A DNA stretch of 64,000 nucleotides from Oceanobacter kriegii DSM 6294. Its GTDB lineage: Bacteria > Pseudomonadota > Gammaproteobacteria > Pseudomonadales > Oceanobacteraceae. Every line of letters starts with the position of its first letter. Within the stretch, counting starts at the first letter, position 1. Position numbers and translations under genes: made by a program. Of the stretch, positions 48,676 through 61,613 are shown piece after piece. The notes beneath the pieces are model-generated. The model worked only from the letters and a program-made list of their open reading frames with translations, searched no databases and was not told where the DNA came from. Location of the stretch: positions 124,001-188,000 of the forward strand of contig NZ_AUGV01000007.1 in the NCBI RefSeq assembly GCF_000422845.1, read 5' to 3'.

Positions 48676-49122
48676 ATGCGCCAGATGAGTTTGCAAGTCG
48701 ATCACCAGCCTGATTTGTCTCTCAGCAGCCGGATTCAGGATCGCAAGACCCTGAATATCCAGCCAGCCAAAGGCAGTCTGACCGAAATGATTCTGAGTGA
48801 CGACAGCGCTATCCAGCCGATGCAGCTGTTACCGATGCTGGCGCAGTGTAATTCCAGCAACCGCTGGCTGATGTGGCTTAGCCCGAATCGGACCCTGAAC
48901 AAGCAGTGGTTGGAGAGCATTGGCCTGGGCACCGCTCCGGTAGTTCATATTGATCTTTGCCAGGACACCCAGTTGGCGCTGTGCGAGCGTATTATGGCAA
49001 GTGCCAACAGCCATTTGATCATTGAATGGCAAGGCGACCTCAGTAGCGAGGCCCGCAAGAGTCTGCGCCAAACAGCCGCCCAAAGTGGTACTCATGTGGT
49101 GCTGGTTCACAGCAGCCTCTGA
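48676..49122 (+). CDS. sulA: SulA-like SOS cell division inhibitor
   Basis: 148 residues. The RecA-like core region LLPMLAQCNSSNRWLMWLSPNRTLNKQWLESIGL matches SulA; the family binds FtsZ and blocks ring formation during SOS. Co-transcribed with lexA, as in Pseudomonas, so induced by the same boxes. GAGG lies about eight bases before the start. Confidence 0.87.
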   Translation: MRQMSLQVDHQPDLSLSSRIQDRKTLNIQPAKGSLTEMILSDDSAIQPMQLLPMLAQCNSSNRWLMWLSPNRTLNKQWLESIGLGTAPVVHIDLCQDTQLALCERIMASANSHLIIEWQGDLSSEARKSLRQTAAQSGTHVVLVHSSL

Positions 49123-49162
49123 CAGCACTGCGATCTCATTCCACAATTCAAAATCGAAGCAC

Positions 49163-49191
49163 AAAAAAAGCAGCCATTGGCTGCTTTTTTT
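49163..49191. terminator. Bidirectional terminator after sulA
   Basis: A7, GCAGCC, loop ATT, GGCTGC, T7, between convergent sulA and the next gene. Confidence 0.92.
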
Positions 49192-49273
49192 GTTGCTGGG
49201 TATCTTATCCACGCTTTGGGCTGATGCGTTACAGGTAATTAGCCATCAAACATGGAGCGCGATACCAGAAAGA

Positions 49274-49528
49274 TCAATGCACCTTGTGAGACGGCGCATC
49301 AATATCAAATTCTTCGTCGTCCATATCAAAGCCAGACAACTCACCCACTTTACGCACACCGGCTTCCAGCATGACGCGGGCAATATCTACATGATGCTCA
49401 CTCAAACTGGCTTTGGCGTCGGCTGAAAAATGAATACGCACCAGCGCATCGCCGTCTTCTTCGTCATCAACCCGACGAAGCGCCACGTCACCATTGGTAA
49501 GCTCTACAATCTCAAAGAAGCGTGCCAT
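49274..49528 (-). CDS. Conserved hypothetical protein (PA3009-like position)
   Basis: 84 residues from ATG 49528 (MARFFEIVELTNGDVALRR). Acidic, soluble, with a short beta-rich start and DEEFDIDAP near the end. It lies where Pseudomonas has a similar-sized hypothetical gene next to sulA. Function unknown. Confidence 0.75.
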   Translation of the reverse strand: MARFFEIVELTNGDVALRRVDDEEDGDALVRIHFSADAKASLSEHHVDIARVMLEAGVRKVGELSGFDMDDEEFDIDAPSHKVH

Positions 49529-49700
49529 AGAAGGTCTCACGAAAATTGGATGGCGAGTGTAACATAAAGATAACAAGAGTAACGGCCAGCATTGCCGACC
49601 ACAGGGAAATCCAGCTGTTCAGTACCTGCCAAAATAGCCGCAAGTGCCGATTCTTACTGAACGTGTTTAAACGACAAACCCGAGTATCCGCAGTATTTAC

Positions 49701-49729
49701 AAAAACACCCGCCATGTGGCGGGTGTTTT
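49701..49729. terminator. Terminator of the yfaZ-DUF6586 pair
   Basis: Ten-base-pair stem ACACCCGCCA / TGGCGGGTGT, T5 on the leftward strand, 28 bases after the DUF6586 stop. Confidence 0.85.
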
Positions 49730-49757
49730 GAGTAACTGGACATCATGGATCGCAGGT

Positions 49758-50246
49758 TCAGCTTTCCTTGTGATTCCCTCGCTGGCATTCAATCAGAGCC
49801 TGTAATTCACCTAATATGCCCTGCAAGATTTCCGCACGGCTTTGTTCAGCCGGTGCGCTGGCAATCAGATTACCACTCGGCTCAACCTGTTCGACGCTGC
49901 TCGGCTTGCTGACCGCCGCCAGTTGTTGAGCATCACGCAGCATCTGCTGCAGTTGCCCCAGCCAACCATAAATATCGGCTTCCAACTGTTGCAGCTCTTG
50001 CATATCGGCAATGGCAAACGCAGCCTTGGCGAACAGTTCAGACAGGTCGTTGACCTTGCCATTCACATTCACCAATCCAGCCAGTTCATTGAGGTAGCAG
50101 CGATAGGCGGCGCCCAACTGCAATACGGCACCGTCTTCCAATGCCGTTGCCAGCGCATGATTGTCAGCCAGCTCAACCTGCTCCAGCATCAGTCGACACT
50201 GGTACAAACGCTGATTGGTCTGGCCTACCCAGTTAATTGCTGCCAT
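49758..50246 (-). CDS. DUF6586 family protein
   Basis: 162 residues, helical (NQRLYQCRLMLEQVELADNHALATALEDGAVLQLGAAY...). The position next to sulA matches the Pseudomonas gene of this family. No function is known. Its start overlaps the yfaZ stop by one base. Confidence 0.75.
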   Translation of the reverse strand: MAAINWVGQTNQRLYQCRLMLEQVELADNHALATALEDGAVLQLGAAYRCYLNELAGLVNVNGKVNDLSELFAKAAFAIADMQELQQLEADIYGWLGQLQQMLRDAQQLAAVSKPSSVEQVEPSGNLIASAPAEQSRAEILQGILGELQALIECQRGNHKES

Positions 50247-50824
50247 CAGAAGTCCAGCGTCACACCGAAGTGAACGCCTTCGCCCAGCTCATAACGATCG
50301 CTAACGTCTTCCAGACGCACGCCGTTGTAGCGGTAACCCATGTAAACGCGGGCTGTCGGGATCACAGCGTATTGGGCGCGAATATCGGTGCTCAGCAGGC
50401 TTTCGGCATCACCGAAGGAAACCACTTTGGGTGCATAGTAAGCGTAACCGGCCAGGCTGAAGTCCGGGTGCGTTGGCAAGTTGGCGCGGAAGAAACCACC
50501 CACACCAACGGCACCACCCTGGGCGTCGATATCGGTATCAAACAGGAAGGCTTTACCGCCGACACCGAAGTACAGGTTCTTGTTGCGGTTCTTCAAATCA
50601 ACCACATGCAGGCCTGCACCCAGCAGGTCGCCGTCGTCCATGTCGTGCAAACCAGACAGGTTGATGTGCAGGCCGGAGTCGGCCTGGGTGGCGTCGTAGG
50701 CCAGTCGAACGGATTCGTTGGCCAAACTGAAGTCCAAGGTACCTCCCGCCTGTGCGGAAACAGCAGCAACAGACAACAGGGTTCCCGTAATTGCACTACG
50801 AGTGGCCACAGCAATACCTTTCAT
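50246..50824 (-). CDS. YfaZ-family outer membrane protein
   Basis: 192 residues from ATG 50824 (GGGGGA upstream). Signal peptide of about 26 residues ending VSAQA, then amphipathic beta strands ending in Phe (GVTLDF), as in small outer membrane barrels. NLYFGVGGKAF and ARVYMGYRYNGV fit the YfaZ family. Role unknown. Confidence 0.82.
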   Translation of the reverse strand: MKGIAVATRSAITGTLLSVAAVSAQAGGTLDFSLANESVRLAYDATQADSGLHINLSGLHDMDDGDLLGAGLHVVDLKNRNKNLYFGVGGKAFLFDTDIDAQGGAVGVGGFFRANLPTHPDFSLAGYAYYAPKVVSFGDAESLLSTDIRAQYAVIPTARVYMGYRYNGVRLEDVSDRYELGEGVHFGVTLDF

Positions 50825-50894
50825 ATTTCCCCCAAGGAAGATCTTTTTGCCGAAGCTCCGCTCCGGCACACAAAATTAACGTAAGCGCATCATA

Positions 50895-50966
50895 GCAGCG
50901 CCCCGACACTCTATAAACGCACATCAACCCACGTGGTTGACATGGCTTACAGAGCCGGGGCGCTGC
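50895..50966. repeat. 11-bp inverted repeat after htpG
   Basis: GCAGCGCCCCG (50895-50905) and its exact complement (50956-50966) enclose 50 bases downstream of htpG and upstream of yfaZ. It could be a large transcript-end stem; no T tract. Confidence 0.6.
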
Positions 50967-51004
50967 GCTGAGTAACAGTAGTTAGGACTGAATCCCGCTA
51001 CCGA

Positions 51005-52903
51005 TTACTTCATCAGATCCAGCAACAGTTTGTTCAGCTTACCAACGTATTCCGCCGGGTTTTTCAGCTGAGAGCCTTCAGCCAACTGCGCCTGGGCATG
51101 AATCAGACCCGCCAGTTCCTTGAAGCGATCTTCGTCTTGCTCTTGATCCAAACGGGCAATCAGTGGATGAGTCGGGTTGATTTCCAGTGTCACATCAGAT
51201 TCAGGAACGTCCTGACCCGCAGCTTCCAGCATACGGCGCATGTGGCCACCCATGTCGAACTGACCAACCACCAGACAGGCCGGTGAATCGGTCAGACGAG
51301 AGGTAACACGTACGGTCTTGACGTCTTCCAAAGCGTCCTGAACACGTTCGATCAATGCCTTGTGGGTTTCTTGCAGTTCTTCCTGCTGTTTCTTCTCTTC
51401 TTCGTCCGCCAGATCATCCAGATCCAGTTCACCTTTGGTGATGTCCTGGAACTGCTTGCCATCGAACTCGGACAGGTGGCCAACCATCCATTCATCAACA
51501 CGGTCAGTCAGCAGCAGTACTTCAACGCCTTTCTTCTTGAAGTATTCAATGTGCGGGCTGCCCAGTGCGCCTTCTACGCTTTCAGCGGTGATGTAGTAGA
51601 TCTTCTTCTGACCTTCACGCATGCGCGCAACGTAGTCAGCCAGACCGACGTTTTCAACAGTGCCTTCCGACTTGGTGGTGCAGAAACGGAACAGACCGGC
51701 GATTTTTTCCTTGTTGGCGAAATCTTCAGCCGGGCCTTCTTTCAGCACTTCACCGAATTGATCCCAGAACTGCTGGTACTTGTCAGAATCGTTCTTGGCC
51801 AGTTTGGTCAGCGTATCCAACACACGCTTCACCAGCGCGGAACGCAGGCTGTCGACTTGCTTATCCTGCTGCAGGATTTCACGGGATACGTTAAGGGACA
51901 GGTCGTTGGAATCCAGCACACCCTTCACAAAACGCAGGTACAGCGGCAAGAACTGCTCGGCGTCATCCATGATGAACACACGCTGAACGTACAGTTTCAG
52001 GCCACGGGCGCTTTCACGGTTCCACAGATCAAATGGTGCCTTGGACGGGATGTACAGCAGGCTGGTGTAATCCAGTTTGCCTTCCACCTTGTTGTGCATC
52101 CAGGTCAGTGGTTCCTGCCAGTCGTGGGAAATATGCTTGTAGAACTCGGTGTATTCTTCGTCGCTAACGTCCGACTTCTGACGAGTCCACAGCGCCTTGG
52201 CTTCGTTCACTGCCTCGGCAGGCTGCTGGGTCTCATTGCCTTCTTCATCAGTGGTGGTTTCCTGCGGCAGGAATACCGGAATGGCGATGTGATCGGAATA
52301 TTTCTTGATCAGGGAACGCAGACGGAAGCTGTCGGCAAAATCTTCTTCACCTTCTTTCAGGTGCAGGGTAATGCTGGTACCGCGATCGGCTTTCTCAACA
52401 CCTTCAATCGAGAACTCGCCTTCACCGGCAGATTCCCAACGCACGCCCGCATCAGCGGCTTCGCCGGCACGGCGGGTTTCAACCACAACCTTGTCGGCCA
52501 CGATAAATGCGGAGTAGAAGCCCACACCAAACTGACCAATCAGTTGGGAATCGGCTTTCTGGTCGCCAGTCAGCTTGCTCAGGAAGTCAGCGGTACCGGA
52601 TTTAGCGATGGTGCCCAGATTGTTCACCACGTCATCGCGGTCCATACCAATGCCGTTATCAGCAATGGTCAGAGTGCGCGCTTCGGCATCAAAGTCGATG
52701 TGCACTGCCAGCTCGCTCTGGCCTTCGTACAGCGCGTCGTTTTTCAAAGCTTCGAAGCGCAGCTTGTCGCAGGCGTCGGAAGCATTGGAAATCAGCTCCC
52801 GCAAAAAGATTTCCTTGTTGGAATACAAGGAATGAATCATCAGATGCAGCAGCTGTTTGACTTCGGTTTTAAAGCCAAGTGTTTCTTTGCTGGCCACGGT
52901 CAT
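51005..52903 (-). CDS. htpG: Chaperone HtpG (Hsp90)
   Basis: 632 residues. The GHKL ATPase domain shows [30 protein letters not shown] and GTSITLHL; a middle client domain and a C-terminal dimer domain follow. ATP-dependent folding helper, cytoplasmic. AGGAG precedes the ATG. A heat-shock promoter lies about 100 bases upstream. Confidence 0.98.
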   Translation of the reverse strand: MTVASKETLGFKTEVKQLLHLMIHSLYSNKEIFLRELISNASDACDKLRFEALKNDALYEGQSELAVHIDFDAEARTLTIADNGIGMDRDDVVNNLGTIAKSGTADFLSKLTGDQKADSQLIGQFGVGFYSAFIVADKVVVETRRAGEAADAGVRWESAGEGEFSIEGVEKADRGTSITLHLKEGEEDFADSFRLRSLIKKYSDHIAIPVFLPQETTTDEEGNETQQPAEAVNEAKALWTRQKSDVSDEEYTEFYKHISHDWQEPLTWMHNKVEGKLDYTSLLYIPSKAPFDLWNRESARGLKLYVQRVFIMDDAEQFLPLYLRFVKGVLDSNDLSLNVSREILQQDKQVDSLRSALVKRVLDTLTKLAKNDSDKYQQFWDQFGEVLKEGPAEDFANKEKIAGLFRFCTTKSEGTVENVGLADYVARMREGQKKIYYITAESVEGALGSPHIEYFKKKGVEVLLLTDRVDEWMVGHLSEFDGKQFQDITKGELDLDDLADEEEKKQQEELQETHKALIERVQDALEDVKTVRVTSRLTDSPACLVVGQFDMGGHMRRMLEAAGQDVPESDVTLEINPTHPLIARLDQEQDEDRFKELAGLIHAQAQLAEGSQLKNPAEYVGKLNKLLLDLMK

Positions 52904-53002
52904 GAGTTTCTCCTGTTACAAGACGCAAATCCACGCGTCGTTATTTCACCTCAATGCCTGCCAGACGCCGTAACTACCCGATCGTCTGGCCGTTGAATGC
53001 AA

Positions 53003-53030
53003 AGATGGGGACGGCCTGTTTCATTTCAAG
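53003..53030 (-). promoter_or_regulatory. Sigma-32 heat-shock promoter of htpG
   Basis: Read leftward: CTTGAAA, 13 bases, CCCCATCT. This fits the sigma-32 consensus CTTGAAA-N11-16-CCCCATnT at every fixed position. The remaining bases up to 53258 hold nothing else I can support. Confidence 0.9.
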
Positions 53031-53258
53031 GCACAAAGATGCAGAAAACAAAAAAATTAACTATTTCAGCGGCTTGGAGGCCTCTAATCCGCTCTTAATA
53101 TAAGAAAATTGGCGAGTCGCTGTTCTTCCTAGCTGAACTGACAATCGAGGGCAGCTCGGCTCAACGAGCGATTTCATACGTGCATATCACCGCCCGATTG
53201 CGTTACATTTCAACCAAGTCAGCGCATACCGCGCACCATCAGCCTTGAAGACCCTTGT

Positions 53259-53882
53259 ATGCTCAACACCGCAGCCTTGATGGCGTTTGTTCCAACCTTT
53301 TTCTTCGTTTCCATTACGCCAGGCATGTGCATGACCCTGTCGATGTCACTGGGCATGACGATTGGCGTTAAACGAGCGTTGTGGATGATGGCAGGCGAAC
53401 TTGTGGGCGTGGGCATTGTGGCAACGTCGGCGGTCATTGGTGTCGCTGCGATCATGCTGAACTTCCCGGCGCTGTTCATTGCGTTCAAGGTCGCTGGCGG
53501 CCTGTACCTGGGCTATCTGGGCGTTCAGCTATGGCGCTCACGAGGTAAGCTGGCGCTGTCGCAACAACCCGAGCAACAGCGTCAGGCCAGCTGGAAGGAA
53601 CTGGCGTGGCAAGGCTTTATTACGGCCATCGCCAACCCCAAGGGGTGGGCATTTTTCATTGCGCTGTTGCCGCCATTTCTGGACCCGGATATCAGCATGA
53701 GCCACCAGCTGCCTGCCCTGCTGGGCATCATTTTGCTGCTGGAATTTGTCTGTTTGCTGATATACGCCAGTGGCGGCAAAAGCCTGAGCCTGCTGTTGAA
53801 AACCCAGAGCAACGTCCGGGTGATCAATCGCTGTGCAGGCACGCTGATGTTGGGTGTGGGCGTGTGGCTGGTAGCAAGCTAA
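53259..53882 (+). CDS. LysE/RhtB-family amino acid exporter
   Basis: 207 residues, six membrane helices. FFFVSITPGMCMTLSMSLGMTIGVKRAL is the family's N-terminal signature and ANPKGWAFFIALLPPF the second. Exports an amino acid or derivative; substrate not predictable. Single gene converging on the thi operon. Confidence 0.92.
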   Translation: MLNTAALMAFVPTFFFVSITPGMCMTLSMSLGMTIGVKRALWMMAGELVGVGIVATSAVIGVAAIMLNFPALFIAFKVAGGLYLGYLGVQLWRSRGKLALSQQPEQQRQASWKELAWQGFITAIANPKGWAFFIALLPPFLDPDISMSHQLPALLGIILLLEFVCLLIYASGGKSLSLLLKTQSNVRVINRCAGTLMLGVGVWLVAS

Positions 53883-53901
53883 CAGCACCACTTCATGTCG
53901 A

Positions 53902-55647
53902 CTAAATTGCCTGACGGATACGCTCAAACCGCTTGGCCAGCCCCTCATCGTTGGCCAGCGCCGTCACAATGGCCACCGACGACATGCCCGTCGCCACAAC
54001 ATCGGCGACGTTGTCTTCCGTGATACCGCCAATGCAGGTTAGCGGGAAGTCGCTGTTTTCTTCGCACCACTTCGATAACTGTTCCAAACCCAGCGGCGGG
54101 TATTTCAGCTTTTTCGACAACGGCGGAAATACCGGTCCAAACGCAATGTAAGAAGGCTTGATGGCTCTGGCTCGGGCAATTTCCCATTTGGTATGGGTAC
54201 TCACCCCCAAACACAAACCGGCTTGCGCCAACGCCGTCAGATCCGCCGTGCACAAGTCCTCCTGGCCCAAATGCACTCCCCAGGCCTCCAGTTCCAGCGC
54301 CAATGGCCAGTCGTCATTAATATAGAGCGGCACACCAGCCTCCCGGCACAGTGCAATGGCTTCGGCAGTTTCCTGTCGGTAATTCACTGATTGGTGTTTT
54401 ACTCGCCACTGCAAGGTATCCACACCAAGAGTCAGCAGTCGTTTTAGCCACTCCAAATTGTCGACCAATCCATAAAGTCCCAAAGGCTTATCCAATACCG
54501 GAAATGCCAGTGTCATCGCCGACAGATCGACGCCTCCATCAAGTGGGTATAGGGAATCGACAGAGGCATGGTCACCACTAGCCCCGAAAGCAGCCTCCTG
54601 GCTGACCGAAGCCAAATCCGGAGCCGATGCAGTAACGACAACCGAAACCCGATGGTCGGCCGCTGACTGCTGTGCCGCGGCGAAACAATTGTGATACCCG
54701 CTGTTTCTTTCCGACGCAGACTCCAGGCACTGCAAGGCGTATTCACTGGCTTTCAAAATGGCATCATACAGACGGCTACCGGATGCCAGCCCTGCGGCCA
54801 AGGCCGCGGCAAAATGGCAACCGGTGCCATGAGCCTGATGCATAATTCGCTCGCTCAACAGCTGAAACGCTGGCATACCGATTTGCTCGGGAGACTGCTC
54901 TTCGGGTATGGAGCCCTGCTCCTCGGGTATAGCGCCCTGCTCTTCAGAAACAGCACGGTGAAATACCTCGGTGATCACCTGCAACGGGTGTTCGTTTAGC
55001 GAACTGTCGCCACCCGTGATGATGACGGTCGAAGGCCCCATGTAAGAAAGCGCTCGGGCCATCTGTTGGCTGCTCGGCCGATTATCCGATGGATCAGCAA
55101 CATCGCCTTTCAACGAGTCAGGCAGCCCCAAAAGCAAGCGCGCCTCAGCGTTGTTGGGAGTGATCACATCGACGCAGGCAAGCAAGGCACGATAGCGCTC
55201 CAAGTCGGCTGAGAACATCGCAGATTTCTTGCTCTCAGGTTCAGAATAAGAGTCAGGCGACACATCCGTGGCACTGATCACCGGGTCCCAGATAACCGGG
55301 CATGGTGCCTGATCGAGGGCATCCGCCAGCCATTGCCATAGATCGTCATCATTTGGCAGCCAACCGACCCGTATTGCCGCAGGCCAACCGTCGGCCTTCA
55401 GTGCCTGCCATTGAGCCTGCACCTGCGATAACGGCAAGGCAAACCCTTGCTGAAAGCCCGCGGAGTTCTGAACAGTGATGGCCGTTACCACACACTGAAC
55501 CTGAGCGCCCCATTGGTTGCACACCGCAACATCCGCCTGCATACCCGCACCTGCGGCGCTGTCGGAGGCGGTAATGGACCACACCACCGGGCGCTTTACC
55601 GGACCCGAATTGTTTAGACCGTGACTTCCGGCCTCAAGAATGATCAT
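53902..55647 (-). CDS. thiDE: Fused HMP-P kinase / thiamine phosphate synthase
   Basis: 581 residues from ATG 55647 (AGGA upstream). The ThiD part (about 18-330) shows ASDSAAGAGMQADV, a DPVISATD segment and the anion-hole HGTGCHFAAALAAG. The ThiE part (about 385-580) shows YINDDWPLALELEAWGVHLGQEDL, FGPVFPPLSKK and CIGGITEDNV. Phosphorylates the pyrimidine and joins it to the thiazole. Residues 235-251 hold a threefold EEQ repeat (EEQGAIPEEQGSIPEEQ) inserted in the kinase part. Last gene of the thi operon, 43 bases after thiG. Confidence 0.95.
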   Translation of the reverse strand: MIILEAGSHGLNNSGPVKRPVVWSITASDSAAGAGMQADVAVCNQWGAQVQCVVTAITVQNSAGFQQGFALPLSQVQAQWQALKADGWPAAIRVGWLPNDDDLWQWLADALDQAPCPVIWDPVISATDVSPDSYSEPESKKSAMFSADLERYRALLACVDVITPNNAEARLLLGLPDSLKGDVADPSDNRPSSQQMARALSYMGPSTVIITGGDSSLNEHPLQVITEVFHRAVSEEQGAIPEEQGSIPEEQSPEQIGMPAFQLLSERIMHQAHGTGCHFAAALAAGLASGSRLYDAILKASEYALQCLESASERNSGYHNCFAAAQQSAADHRVSVVVTASAPDLASVSQEAAFGASGDHASVDSLYPLDGGVDLSAMTLAFPVLDKPLGLYGLVDNLEWLKRLLTLGVDTLQWRVKHQSVNYRQETAEAIALCREAGVPLYINDDWPLALELEAWGVHLGQEDLCTADLTALAQAGLCLGVSTHTKWEIARARAIKPSYIAFGPVFPPLSKKLKYPPLGLEQLSKWCEENSDFPLTCIGGITEDNVADVVATGMSSVAIVTALANDEGLAKRFERIRQAI

Positions 55648-55690
55648 AGAATTCCTACCAAGATTTACCCGGCGCATAGGCCGCTATTCA

Positions 55691-56503
55691 CTACTGGTGC
55701 CAGAACGGCATTCCCAGCGTTGGCGTAGAAGCGCTGGCCTGTTCTCGCTCGACCATAGTGCCAGCCTGCCAGGCCTGACGACCGCCCGTTACGGCGTTGC
55801 GAAATGCCCCGGCCATGGCCACCGGGTCCAACGCCTTGGCCACGGCAGTGTTCATCAACACAGCGTCGAACCCCATTTCCATCGCCTGCATGGCTTGTGA
55901 TGGTTTACCAATGCCCGCATCAATCACGATCACCGCATCAGGCAGGCGCTCCCTCAGCATGCGCAGCCCGTGGGGGTTTTGCAGTCCACGGCCGGTACCA
56001 ATAGGTGCCGCCCAGGGCATTACTGCCTTGCAGCCGACATCCAGCAGTTTCTGACACAGCACCAGATCTTCGGTGCAGTATGGCAGCACCTTGAAGCCCT
56101 GCTGGACCAGTGTTTCTGCGGCCGAGAGTAGCTCGAAGGCGTTGGGTTGCAAGCTATAATCATCACCAATGACTTCCAGTTTGATCCAGTCTGTTGTGAA
56201 CAACTGACGGGCCATATTCGCCATCAGAATGGCTTCACTGGCACTGTGGCACCCAGCCGTATTGGGAAGCAGTAGCGAACCACTCTTTTTCAGCCACTGG
56301 TCGATCAGCTGCCAGTGGCCGTTGTCCTCTACTTGTCGGGCGGTCTGACGACGCACCGACACCGTCACAAACCCCGGGCCTGCCGCTTGCAGTGACTGCC
56401 CCATAATATCGGGGGACGGATACATCGAGGTGCCCAGCCATAAACGGCCGGGAATGGTTTCCCCGCCGATCACCAAGGCGTCTTGTGCGGTTGAATCAGC
56501 CAC
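55691..56503 (-). CDS. thiG: Thiazole synthase
   Basis: 270 residues, TIM barrel. LGTSMYPSPDIM, KLEVIGDD with the Schiff-base Lys, and GTGRGLQNPHGL are visible. Forms the thiazole from deoxyxylulose phosphate, dehydroglycine and the ThiS thiocarboxylate. Overlaps thiS by eight bases. Confidence 0.96.
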   Translation of the reverse strand: MADSTAQDALVIGGETIPGRLWLGTSMYPSPDIMGQSLQAAGPGFVTVSVRRQTARQVEDNGHWQLIDQWLKKSGSLLLPNTAGCHSASEAILMANMARQLFTTDWIKLEVIGDDYSLQPNAFELLSAAETLVQQGFKVLPYCTEDLVLCQKLLDVGCKAVMPWAAPIGTGRGLQNPHGLRMLRERLPDAVIVIDAGIGKPSQAMQAMEMGFDAVLMNTAVAKALDPVAMAGAFRNAVTGGRQAWQAGTMVEREQASASTPTLGMPFWHQ

Positions 56504-56782
56504 CGGTAATTGCTCCTACAACGTCGATTTTGCTGTCTGGCTTTACCACCGAGGCAGCCCAGTCCGCGGCAGCGACGATGCTCTGATTCAGCGCTACTAT
56601 GAACCTTCCTGTCGCCTGGGCTTGAAACCGTCCTGTCGCCTGGGTTTGGGACTCGCCTGCGGCCTGTTCGTCGCCCACCGGGTTTTCATCCAGATACCCT
56701 TCTGACACCAGCACATCCACCAGCGTTAATGGCGACTGCGACGAACGGATTTCGCCGTTGATCCAATAATTGAATGAATCAC

Positions 56783-56786
<4 letters not shown>
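56496..56786 (-). CDS. thiS: Sulfur carrier protein ThiS with an inserted repeat
   Basis: 96 residues; the family is normally about 66. Beta-grasp parts FNYWINGE, LVDVLVSEGYL, FIVALNQSIV and the C-terminal Gly-Gly needed for thiocarboxylation are intact. About 25 extra residues (37-61) sit in the loop after the first helix and contain two QATGRF units, mirrored by a 24-base near-repeat at about 56607-56654. The insert is a surface loop, so function may survive. Overlaps thiO by four bases. Confidence 0.9.
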
Positions 56787-59975
<3,189 letters not shown>

Positions 59976-60106
59976 TCAAACGGTTGAAAGGATCAGGCAG
60001 GCAGCGATTCAGAAAGAAAGCGGGATTGGCAGCGAGGCTGGAGCCCGTCGGCGTGAGCCGATGCTGACCGTCATCCGAAGCCGGAGCGAACGCCCCGACA
60101 AATCGT

Positions 60107-60194
60107 CTCTGTTTCCTACGCTGGCACTAACCAGATCAGGTTCAACGGGACCCGCTATTGCGATCTCAGCCTCTTGTTCGAGGCACCCCGACAG
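60107..60194 (-). ncRNA. TPP riboswitch (THI element)
   Basis: Read leftward: GGGGTGCC, GGCTGAGAT, GAACCTGATCTGGTTAGTGC and CAGCGTAGGAAA, the thi-box core in order, closed by TCTGT/ACAGA. It ends about 150 bases before thiC and represses the operon when TPP is high. The rest of the 59961-60399 gap contains only leader and promoter sequence. Confidence 0.96.
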
Positions 60195-60399
60195 AATGTT
60201 TTTTTATGCTAGGGGATAAATTCCCCCAGAGCAATAGCCTATTTTTGGCCTGCTAACTAATAACTTTTAGGCAACAGTGGCCCCGTAATCAAGCTCAATA
60301 TCAAATGGCAATACGGTTCAATAACGCTTAATAAATTGAATAATTGAACCGCTTATGCGGACGCCAGAACGCTTAGAATCAACCCAGAGAATGGCAACC

Positions 60400-60849
60400 T
60401 CAGTCGCCACTTTGCAGCAGAAAATGCGCTCTGGCAGTCGCAATTGGACTGTCGCGTCGGGTTTGCCAGGCCGTGATCGCCACATTGGCTACCCGATTGC
60501 CCTGACGCCATACCTGACACTCAGCCCAGGTATCGCGATCTTTGCCCGCTCGTAAATAATCCAACGAAAAATCAATCACCTTCGGCATAGTAACGGGCTG
60601 ATTTTTTATCAGCAGTTGCAGCGCCGCTGCCAATTCCATAAAGCCACCGATCACTCCGCCATGAATGGCGGGCAGCAACGGGTTGCCAATGTTGTCCGGG
60701 TTACGAGGCAGATGAAACAGCAGCTCATCGCCAACACCCTGTACTTTCATACCAATGGTTCTGGAGTACGGAATGGCATCGGCCAGCTTCTGGAAGTCGT
60801 TGTCTTGCTGCACCTGTTGCACCAATTCGGCCATGGATACACGTGTCAT
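60400..60849 (-). CDS. Hotdog-fold thioesterase, PaaI-like
   Basis: 149 residues. HGGVIGGFMELAAALQLL is the hotdog active-site helix; VIDFSLDYLRAGKDRDTWAECQVWRQGNRVANVAI is the usual strand region. Probable acyl-CoA thioesterase. Its ATG overlaps the stop of the paralogue upstream by four bases. Confidence 0.85.
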   Translation of the reverse strand: MTRVSMAELVQQVQQDNDFQKLADAIPYSRTIGMKVQGVGDELLFHLPRNPDNIGNPLLPAIHGGVIGGFMELAAALQLLIKNQPVTMPKVIDFSLDYLRAGKDRDTWAECQVWRQGNRVANVAITAWQTRRDSPIATARAHFLLQSGD

Positions 60850-61385
60850 GCCTTACCTCCCTGTTGATCCAATTTGGGCGCTGGCGATTGCGCACTGGCC
60901 AGGGTTTCCCGGGCCTGAGCCACCAGGTGGTCGATGTGCACGTCAATTCGCATAAACGATGCGGTTGCTTTAGCCACCAGCAGGCCATCGCCACTCTGCT
61001 TCACTTCGCAATCAACAAATACGACGTTGTCTGTTACACGAGTCACCCGCGCCTCAGCCAGCAGATCGTGGCCTGCCTGGGCAGAACGCATGTAGTCGAC
61101 TCGTAAATCCAGTGTTGGACAGAGTTCATAACCCGGCAGCGCATTAAACACCGCACCGCCGCAGCAGGTATCCATCAAGGTGGTCAGGCAGCCACCATGC
61201 ACAACACCGGTATCCGGGTTGCCAACAATGGCATCGCTGTAGGGCAAACGCAGGGAAGCGAAATCCGGCTCAGCGGCTTCAACGGTGATGCCCAGTTTGC
61301 GGCAGTGCGGTAACACACCCACAAACTGCTGACTGGCCCAAAATCGCTCTTCAGGGGTTTTCTGACTGTTTTTATTATTTCCCAT
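60846..61385 (-). CDS. Hotdog-fold thioesterase, PaaI-like (paralogue)
   Basis: 179 residues. GVVHGGCLTTLMDTCCGGAVF and LDLRVDYMRSAQAGHDLLAEARVTR match PaaI-type thioesterases. Forms a two-gene operon with the next thioesterase; the two may make a hetero-oligomer. Substrate unknown. Confidence 0.88.
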   Translation of the reverse strand: MGNNKNSQKTPEERFWASQQFVGVLPHCRKLGITVEAAEPDFASLRLPYSDAIVGNPDTGVVHGGCLTTLMDTCCGGAVFNALPGYELCPTLDLRVDYMRSAQAGHDLLAEARVTRVTDNVVFVDCEVKQSGDGLLVAKATASFMRIDVHIDHLVAQARETLASAQSPAPKLDQQGGKA

Positions 61386-61613
61386 AAATACACACGGACA
61401 TCTTATTAATGAGTATCAGGCACAATACGCCTGCGGTGTTATCGGCGCAAGCGCTTAACTCCCTGCCCATCAACGCCCACCTCTCACCGCTCAGAGCAAC
61501 CGTGTGATTCGTTAACCATACGTTACTTCAGACAGCTGGGGGAATCTTGCAAAATTGGCTTGGCCAGCTACTACTTAAGGTACTACCTATGACCTGATCC
61601 AGACGAAAAACCT

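Noticed and set aside
51362-52996. 544-codon open frame opposite htpG
   Set aside because: Shadow of htpG; Phe/Gln-rich translation without motifs.
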